From the NCBI GenBank assembly GCA_050122535.1, contig JASFIT010000159.1:1-9497 (forward strand): a stretch of DNA of 9,497 nucleotides. Reading direction: 5' to 3'. The notes under the pieces were generated by a model. It worked only from the letters and a program-made list of their open reading frames with translations. It searched no databases and had not been told where the DNA came from. This stretch comes from JASFEQ01 sp050122535. Lineage in GTDB: Bacteria; Desulfobacterota; DSM-4660; Desulfatiglandales; HGW-15. The translations under genes were made by a program, and so were the position numbers. Shown here in pieces: positions 5,214-9,497 of this stretch (position 1 is its first letter; each line of letters begins with the position of its first letter).

Positions 5214-6193
5214 AGAATACAATGGCAGCTTTTTTTGTGGACCACCCTGAAATGCGCTACATCTATTTTGGGGGTAAGGGGGGCGTTGGCAAAACCGTCG
5301 TGGCGGCGGCAGTGGCGCACTGGATGGCGAAGCAGGGGAAAAAGACACTCCTCGCCTCTACAAATCCCGTGCACAGTCTCTCCAATCTCTTTCAGATGGA
5401 CGTTTTTGGAAAACCCGTATTAATACCCGGAACTGAAAACCTCTACGTCCAGGAGATAGATACAAAGGATACGATTGAAAAGTCGAAAAAGGACATCCGG
5501 GAAAAAATAGGCTGGTTTCTCAAATTTGCCGACATCCCCGCAAAGGCAGAGGACTTCATCGAGTCTGCCACCATGAATCCAGCCTTCGAAGAATCAGCCA
5601 TGTTCGAGAATATGACTAATATCATAGTTGACGACGCCTTCGAGTTTTATGTCTTCGATACCGCGCCCACAGCCAATGCAAGAAGGCTACTGGGTATGTC
5701 CAAGGTCTACACCCTATGGGTGGACAAAATGATGAAGAGCCGGGAAGAGGCCAAAAGCATGAGATTGAGCCTCTCCTTTCGGAAAAAGAAGGTCGAGGAG
5801 GAAGAGGACCCTCTTCTTGACTATCTTGTCACTTTCCGCGACCGAATTGATCACATGAGAAACCTTCTGACCGATGAGCAGAAGAGCGCCTTCTTTTTCG
5901 TCACCCTCCTTGAATCCCTTCCCATTGCCGTGATTCGACGTTTCATAGGCTGGTTCGAGGATTTCGGAATACCCATCGGCGGCGTGATCGTCAATCAGGC
6001 CATTGACAAGTCTGAGGTGGGAGATGATGCAGCAGAATTTATTCTAAACCGCATCAAGATGCAAGACCGATACCGGGAGGAAGTCGATGAGTCCTTTGAA
6101 AATGTGCGCGCCGAAATTCCCCTCTTTGAAAAAGAGGTGAGGGGCGCAGATATGGTCGCTAAGCTCAGCGAAGCCCTTTTCCCAAACACGTAA
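5210..6193 (+). CDS. ArsA/Get3-like ATPase, second of a tandem pair (switch I Asp replaced by Asn)
   Basis: A 327-aa paralog of the preceding ATPase, identical in length. The deviant P-loop GGKGGVGKTV (21-30) is intact, with signature Lys23. Switch I reads STNPVHSLSN (50-59), so Asn52 (codon AAT) replaces the catalytic aspartate (Get3 Asp57, E. coli ArsA Asp45), and the second switch aspartate is also Asn (Asn59). Switch II keeps DTAPT (150-154) but lacks the usual Gly-His (AN at 155-156). VVNQ... is present as VIVNQ (259-263), and IPLFEKEVRG (303-312) matches the C-terminal signature. An acidic/basic insert, RKKKVEEEED (191-200), has no close match in the first copy. Its ATG overlaps the previous TGA, implying translational coupling and stoichiometric synthesis. 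Its missing residue is present in its partner, so an asymmetric heterodimer is likely. The stop faces the convergent thioredoxin-like gene at 18 bp. Confidence 0.88.
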   Translation: MKNTMAAFFVDHPEMRYIYFGGKGGVGKTVVAAAVAHWMAKQGKKTLLASTNPVHSLSNLFQMDVFGKPVLIPGTENLYVQEIDTKDTIEKSKKDIREKIGWFLKFADIPAKAEDFIESATMNPAFEESAMFENMTNIIVDDAFEFYVFDTAPTANARRLLGMSKVYTLWVDKMMKSREEAKSMRLSLSFRKKKVEEEEDPLLDYLVTFRDRIDHMRNLLTDEQKSAFFFVTLLESLPIAVIRRFIGWFEDFGIPIGGVIVNQAIDKSEVGDDAAEFILNRIKMQDRYREEVDESFENVRAEIPLFEKEVRGADMVAKLSEALFPNT

Positions 6194-6211
6194 AACCCAC
6201 ATCAAATGGAC

Positions 6212-6589
6212 TTACTTTCCGTCCTGGATGCACTGGTCAATCAGGGCCTCTAATTCCTTCGGATCCCATCCCACGTAAGTGTTCTGCTTATCCACGATAA
6301 AGGCTGGAAACCTAAATACCCTATGTCTTAATTGTTTCCAGAACCCGATGGGAGACTGTGCATCAATCACACGGATCTTGATCCGATGTCTGTATAGAGA
6401 AGCAATCTCCTTGATCCACTCTGCCAGGTAGCTCGTGGCCTGCTTCCAGTCTTCTGGATACTCTTCAGTAATGGCATTTCGATATTCGCTTTTTATACCC
6501 ACGGACCCGAGGATGGAACTGCATCCGCGACAACTCATCTCAACACCAGATATCGTGGGGGTGACCACTTCAAGAAGTATGGGGTTCAT
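6212..6589 (-). CDS. thioredoxin-like CxxC protein, unknown role
   Basis: A 125-aa cytoplasmic protein with the features of a thioredoxin-like fold. A hydrophobic first strand (ILLEVVTP, 4-11) leads to a Cys-x-x-Cys pair, SCRGCS (19-24). A long helical middle follows, then a strand KIRVIDAQ (71-78), a likely cis-proline motif FRFPAFIVD (92-100, Pro95), a final strand NTYVGWD and a C-terminal helix (KELEALIDQCI). No signal peptide is evident. The start is ATG 6589, preceded by AGGAG 9 bases upstream; a TTG directly before it (6592) is possible but less likely. It converges on the second ATPase with 18 bp between stops and no room for separate terminators. Thiol-disulfide exchange or redox sensing is the natural guess; the partner is unknown. 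Confidence 0.7.
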   Translation of the reverse strand: MNPILLEVVTPTISGVEMSCRGCSSILGSVGIKSEYRNAITEEYPEDWKQATSYLAEWIKEIASLYRHRIKIRVIDAQSPIGFWKQLRHRVFRFPAFIVDKQNTYVGWDPKELEALIDQCIQDGK

Positions 6590-6963
6590 CAATAGCTTCT
6601 CCTATGCAGAATCTTTAAATTAGGCATATATTGGTGCCCCTATAATATAACGTCTATCCCCTCTTTTTCAAGTCAGCCCCCAGGAAATCATTCGACAGAA
6701 GCGTGCCGCCATTTTGCAGAAGAGGGCGCAGTAGAACTCGCCGAGTTTATACTTGGGACATCTGAATCTTGACTAGACAACCTCCTCCCCCTTGACGGGG
6801 GAGGATTGAGGTGGGGGTGAAAGGCCCAGAGGTTTCACCCTTCCCCTTATCCTCTCCCATCAAGGGAGGGGAATTATAAGGATACCATTCGTCCTCGCCT
6901 TAAAAGGCGAGCTGTTCTCGCGTGTACTCCTAAAAAAGTGATTGCGAGGAGCCCGCCAAGGAC
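6590..6963. other. repeat-rich intergenic region, no confident gene
   Basis: About 370 bp lie between two - strand genes. The promoter of the thioredoxin-like gene should lie here; an AT-rich patch (6641-6650) is the best place, but no clear -35/-10 pair is visible. A short + strand frame ending at TGA after ELAEFILGTSES (up to about 6772) looks slightly protein-like but has no start or RBS. Hairpins occupy 6784-6911 and are listed separately. One of them, CTCGCC/GGCGAG (6894-6899, 6906-6911), lies just downstream of the PurF-like stop and may end that transcript, though it lacks a T-tract. Confidence 0.5.
6784..6881. repeat. dispersed GC-rich palindromic element, second copy
   Basis: Three consecutive hairpins occur: CCTCCCCC/GGGGGAGG (6784-6791, 6797-6804), GGGTGAAA/TTTCACCC (6815-6822, 6833-6840), and CCTTAT/ATAAGG (6845-6850, 6876-6881) enclosing CTCCC/GGGAG (6854-6858, 6864-6868). 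The CTCCCCC and GGGGGTGA words are shared with the elements at 3753-3811 and 8564-8656. All three copies lie between genes. Confidence 0.6.
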
Positions 6964-8442
6964 CTAAATATTCCGGTACCGCCGAAACTCCCCCACTTCC
7001 TTCTTGAGCCAGTCAGGCCAAAACGCCTCGGCTATGGGGTAACTGGCATCTAAAGCCTGGAAAGAGCCATCACCAGCCACTTTCTTAATCTTTTCCTGCA
7101 AGTTGTATTTCACTTCATCAACCCCGATGAGTTTTGCTACGGCCTTGTTGATTTCATCCTGTGATTTATCATAGGGGTTATCGTTCTCAAAGGCCCTTTG
7201 AGCAGCCATTTCCTGCAAACACGCAATGCCACGATGCCATTCCTTGAACGAAGGGAAAAACATGGGACCGTAAGAGACCCAGAACTCCAGATATTTTGCT
7301 CCCGCATTGTACACGACCCAGATAGAACCGCCTTCACTCACACTCCCTCTTACGATGCTATCATCTCCCATGGCAACGGACTTCTCCTTGAGCAGGGAAT
7401 CAATGCCACCAAACTTCAGCCCCACCTCTTTAGATCTGGTCCGGCGTTCACCTTCTTGAAAGGTCCTGACCGCCTGCGGAAGCTTTATGAGGGCGGGGAA
7501 CAGGTTCTTTTCCAGACCTTCTGCAATCCCTATGGTCACTCCCCATCCTGATTCAGGGTTGGGAATAACGATGTCAGCCCTTGAATTCCCGTAGTAATCA
7601 ACCAGTTCCAAACCCAGTTCCCTTCTTAACTGGAAAATTTCCTTACCTCTAAATACGGAAGCCACATTCCCAAAATAGACACCCTGGAAGATATCTGGCA
7701 TCATTGTTTCATCTCTCAATCTTTTCGTTTCAATGCCCGTTGGTGAGCATATGGTCATCTCTGCACCGTCATATTCTTTCGCACTGGCACCAGCCAGTCT
7801 CCTGTGGGAACAGGATTCAGAACTCACCACAAAGGTCCCATCAATATGGGCATAGCAAAAGGGCTCAAATGCCCGATCATCGTTCAAGGCGATCATATAG
7901 ATCTCTTTACCGTCATGAACTAGCGCCGTTAAAGCAAAAGTGGCCCGGCCGTGCAATGTGTCTACCAGTTTCTTACCCGCCTCAAAGCTAATCCCTTCCT
8001 GCGTAATATACTTGTGTAGCAAGGCACCTATGACTTCTGTCTTATTATCTGTTTCCAGGCTGTAATCTGGTTCAAGTTCTGCTCTTAAGTCATCATCTTT
8101 GATGAGATATCCATCCAAGGTCAGGACAACTCTGTATTTGGAATGAGATGTGGGATAGACCTCGATGGGCTCGGTGTTGATTTTTTCAGCTATCTTTCTT
8201 TTGGTGTAGCCTATGTTTCCAATAGCGGCCACGGGGTTCAAATCCTGAAAAGTTCCCATGATATGGTGATCGATGACTTCAGCGATCCTGCCTAAACCCT
8301 TGTGAACATAGATCCCTTTTGCGGTCGCTATGGCTAATCCAGTACTCGCCTTGCCTCGGTGTTGACAAGCACCCGTTGCCAAGAAGGTCTTACTGACTAA
8401 TTCGTTATCGCCTTGGCCATAAAGTCCAACAATGCCGTCCAT
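6964..8442 (-). CDS. PurF-like protein with a degenerate glutaminase domain (not a standard amidophosphoribosyltransferase)
   Basis: A 492-aa protein with the two-domain layout of amidophosphoribosyltransferase: an N-terminal Ntn (class II) glutaminase-like domain (about 1-235) and a type I phosphoribosyltransferase domain (about 250-415). The PRPP loop is well kept as GDDSIVRGS (359-367), and VIPNPESG (292-299) matches the PurF segment before it. The glutaminase side is eroded. It starts MDGIVG, so the essential N-terminal Cys of PurF (MCGIVG) is Asp2. The GHVRYST block appears as GNIGYTK (75-81), losing the glutamine-binding Arg, and HNGNL appears as LDGYL (109-113). QHRG (27-30) remains. 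The start is ATG 8442 after a GAGGGGTGAG ribosome-binding region. It may bind PRPP or a nucleotide without using glutamine, perhaps as an ammonia-dependent or regulatory paralog. No other purine gene is nearby. Confidence 0.82.
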   Translation of the reverse strand: MDGIVGLYGQGDNELVSKTFLATGACQHRGKASTGLAIATAKGIYVHKGLGRIAEVIDHHIMGTFQDLNPVAAIGNIGYTKRKIAEKINTEPIEVYPTSHSKYRVVLTLDGYLIKDDDLRAELEPDYSLETDNKTEVIGALLHKYITQEGISFEAGKKLVDTLHGRATFALTALVHDGKEIYMIALNDDRAFEPFCYAHIDGTFVVSSESCSHRRLAGASAKEYDGAEMTICSPTGIETKRLRDETMMPDIFQGVYFGNVASVFRGKEIFQLRRELGLELVDYYGNSRADIVIPNPESGWGVTIGIAEGLEKNLFPALIKLPQAVRTFQEGERRTRSKEVGLKFGGIDSLLKEKSVAMGDDSIVRGSVSEGGSIWVVYNAGAKYLEFWVSYGPMFFPSFKEWHRGIACLQEMAAQRAFENDNPYDKSQDEINKAVAKLIGVDEVKYNLQEKIKKVAGDGSFQALDASYPIAEAFWPDWLKKEVGEFRRYRNI

Positions 8443-8563
8443 TTCTCACCCCTCGCTAAATGTTTTTGGGAAAGAATCTTTCCCCTATCCGCTCATAGCA
8501 CTATGATCCGCATTTTCGACACTAGTGTGATGACCCACATAGAATATTAATTAGTTATTAGAA

Positions 8564-8656
8564 CTCACCCCCTCCCCGCCCGCCTCGCCTGAGCGGCTCG
8601 CGATGGCGGGCAGGCCTAACCCTCCCCCTCGTGGGGGAGGGCGGGGTGAGGGTGGT
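8564..8656. repeat. dispersed GC-rich palindromic element, third copy, with internal insertion
   Basis: Outer arms CTCACCCC/GGGGTGAG (8564-8571, 8643-8650) enclose two hairpins. One is CCCTCCCCC/GGGGGAGGG (8620-8628, 8633-8641) with a TCGT loop. The other is GCCCGCC/GGCGGGC (8578-8584, 8605-8611), itself with inner TCGC/GCGA arms (8585-8588, 8600-8603). It shares the CACCCCCTCCCC and GGGGGAGGG words with the element at 3753-3811, and looks like the same element type carrying a second small palindrome nested inside. Confidence 0.65.
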
Positions 8657-8681
8657 ATGCCGGATTCCCACTAGGTGCTTC

Positions 8682-8702
8682 TAGATGCTGGATGCTAGAT
8701 AC
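8682..8702. repeat. three 7-bp tandem repeats
   Basis: TAGATGC, TGGATGC and TAGATAC follow each other directly. They are short and degenerate, similar in style to the octamers at 3445-3484, and their function is unknown. Confidence 0.5.
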
Positions 8703-8822
8703 TAAATCCCGGATAACATTTCAAGCAAGATTTACGGTCTGTGCGGTCTTGGTTTTCAGATTTGTTGTCTGGAAATGTGACGACAGCGAGGTGAGCGGGA
8801 ATTGCTTAGGGGATTCAATATG

Positions 8823-9497
8823 CTAATGCAAGGTGGCTGTTCTCATCAGGACTTCCACCAACCTTTCCAAGTGGTTCAGTGTGTTACATTTCCGAACGAG
8901 ATCACAGTGGGGCAAGTACCTTTTCATCTCTGAGTCACCGGTACCCCAGAAGGGCTCACTTTCTGGATTGAGCCAGATGAGTCTTCTGCTCCGCTCCTTA
9001 ATTTCCCTGAGAATCTCCGTCCGTGGATCCCCGTAATTGTTTCGAGCGTCCCCCAGAATAAGCACCGTTGTTTTGTCTGTGACCGTGTCAAGCCAACTTT
9101 CTTTGAAATCGAGAAGGGCTCCCCCGTAATCTGTTCGTCCCATGATGATCTGGAGTCCCGTGCCCGTATCTATCTTTGCAACCGCTTCCTCAACAGAGTA
9201 TTCATCGAACACACGGGTGACTTCTATGAGATTGGAGCAGAAGATAAATGTCCTGATCCTTTCTGTGATCTCATTCAGGCTGTAAAGAAAGAGCAAAAGA
9301 AACCGTGAGACCGCCTTCACAGAGCGACTTACATCGCATATGGCAACCACATCAGGACGATCGATCTTCCTCTTCTTCCACTTGGGTTCAAAGAGAAGCC
9401 CTCCATAGTTGATGTTTTTTCTCAAGGTGTTCTTGAAATCAAGCAGGCCCCTGTTGGCCCTTTTCCGCCGCCTGGAATAGAGTGTGTTCAGCCGTTT
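8823..9497 (-). CDS. VWA domain protein of the CoxE-like type, 5' end outside the window
   Basis: The C-terminal 224 codons of a - strand gene are present; the frame stays open to the window edge, so the N-terminus is missing. The visible part begins with a basic stretch (SRRRKRANRGLLDFKNTL) that in CoxE-like proteins precedes the von Willebrand A domain. The metal-ion-dependent adhesion site is intact: CDVSRSV gives DxSxS, GRTDYGGAL gives the threonine, and LILGDARNN gives the third acidic position. The TTG at 9423-9425 is unlikely to be the start because conserved sequence continues upstream. The family acts in the cytoplasm with MoxR-type AAA+ ATPases in protein-complex maturation, so a moxR-like gene is expected upstream beyond 9497 (inference). 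The stop is TAG at 8823-8825. Confidence 0.85.
   Translation of the reverse strand, partial: KRLNTLYSRRRKRANRGLLDFKNTLRKNINYGGLLFEPKWKKRKIDRPDVVAICDVSRSVKAVSRFLLLFLYSLNEITERIRTFIFCSNLIEVTRVFDEYSVEEAVAKIDTGTGLQIIMGRTDYGGALLDFKESWLDTVTDKTTVLILGDARNNYGDPRTEILREIKERSRRLIWLNPESEPFWGTGDSEMKRYLPHCDLVRKCNTLNHLERLVEVLMRTATLH

Larger units (their letters stand above)
8443..8822. other. intergenic region with repeats, no confident gene
   Basis: About 380 bp separate the VWA gene from the PurF-like gene, both on the - strand. The stretch holds a palindromic element (8564-8656) and a three-unit heptamer repeat (8682-8702). The AT-rich patch 8541-8560 could hold the PurF-like promoter, but I could not place -35 and -10 boxes with confidence. 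No supported ORF on either strand. Confidence 0.5.

Noticed and set aside
4230..6193. Arsenic resistance operon (arsA)
   Set aside because: There is no arsR, arsB, arsC or arsD in the window, no ArsA-type cysteine triad is visible, and the active-site substitutions differ from arsenite-pump ArsA.
6620..6772. Possible gene remnant in the gap before the thioredoxin-like gene
   Set aside because: Only about 25 codons look protein-like, with no start codon or RBS and no family match; the opposite strand reads equally plausibly.
7198..7991. + strand open frames across the PurF-like gene
   Set aside because: They are shadows of the conserved - strand gene; their translations have no domain signature.
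3376..8702. CRISPR array or attachment site among the repeats
   Set aside because: The repeats are palindromic or short tandem units with no regular spacers, and no cas or integrase genes are present.

Overview
The window looks like chromosomal DNA of an anaerobic bacterium, most likely of the Desulfobacterota (old Deltaproteobacteria) type. That rests on gene content (a short CstA transporter, tandem ArsA/Get3-like ATPases, a CoxE-type VWA protein), roughly balanced base composition in the genes, and GC-rich palindromic repeats between genes. The assignment is inference; no rRNA or other taxonomic marker is present.

Layout. Positions 1-59 may hold the last codons of a + strand gene. Positions 60-422 are non-coding with nested REP-like hairpins. 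A nitroreductase-family gene follows on the - strand (423-995). A long leader (996-1688) contains a probable 27-residue single-membrane-segment microprotein (1247-1330) and several ribosome-binding-like sequences without an obvious ORF. It leads into a + strand cluster: cstA-like transporter (1689-3350), two small paralogous proteins of 85 and 94 aa (3481-3738, 3855-4139) separated by a perfect 24-bp hairpin, then two ArsA/Get3-like ATPases of 327 aa each (4230-5213, 5210-6193) whose coding regions overlap by 4 bases. A convergent - strand gene for a thioredoxin-like CxxC protein (6212-6589) ends 18 bp from the second ATPase. After a repeat-rich gap come a PurF-like protein (6964-8442, -), another repeat-rich gap, and a VWA/CoxE-like gene cut off by the window end (8823-9497, -).

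The most interesting unit is 3481-6193. The two ATPases have complementary defects: the first keeps the switch I aspartate but has a degenerate switch II (DLVPLGH instead of DTAPTGH); the second keeps DTAPT but has Asn in place of the switch I aspartate that is catalytic in Get3. This suggests an obligate asymmetric heterodimer. The two small upstream paralogs, each with a hydrophobic segment followed by a basic C-terminal tail, are candidate partners or clients. The transporter upstream and the thioredoxin-like gene downstream may belong to the same functional neighbourhood. I cannot name a described system with this composition.

A second notable gene is the PurF-like protein. It keeps the PRPP-loop motif DDSIVRGS, but its glutaminase domain has lost the N-terminal nucleophile cysteine (MDGIVG instead of MCGIVG) and other catalytic residues. 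It is probably not a working amidophosphoribosyltransferase of the usual kind.
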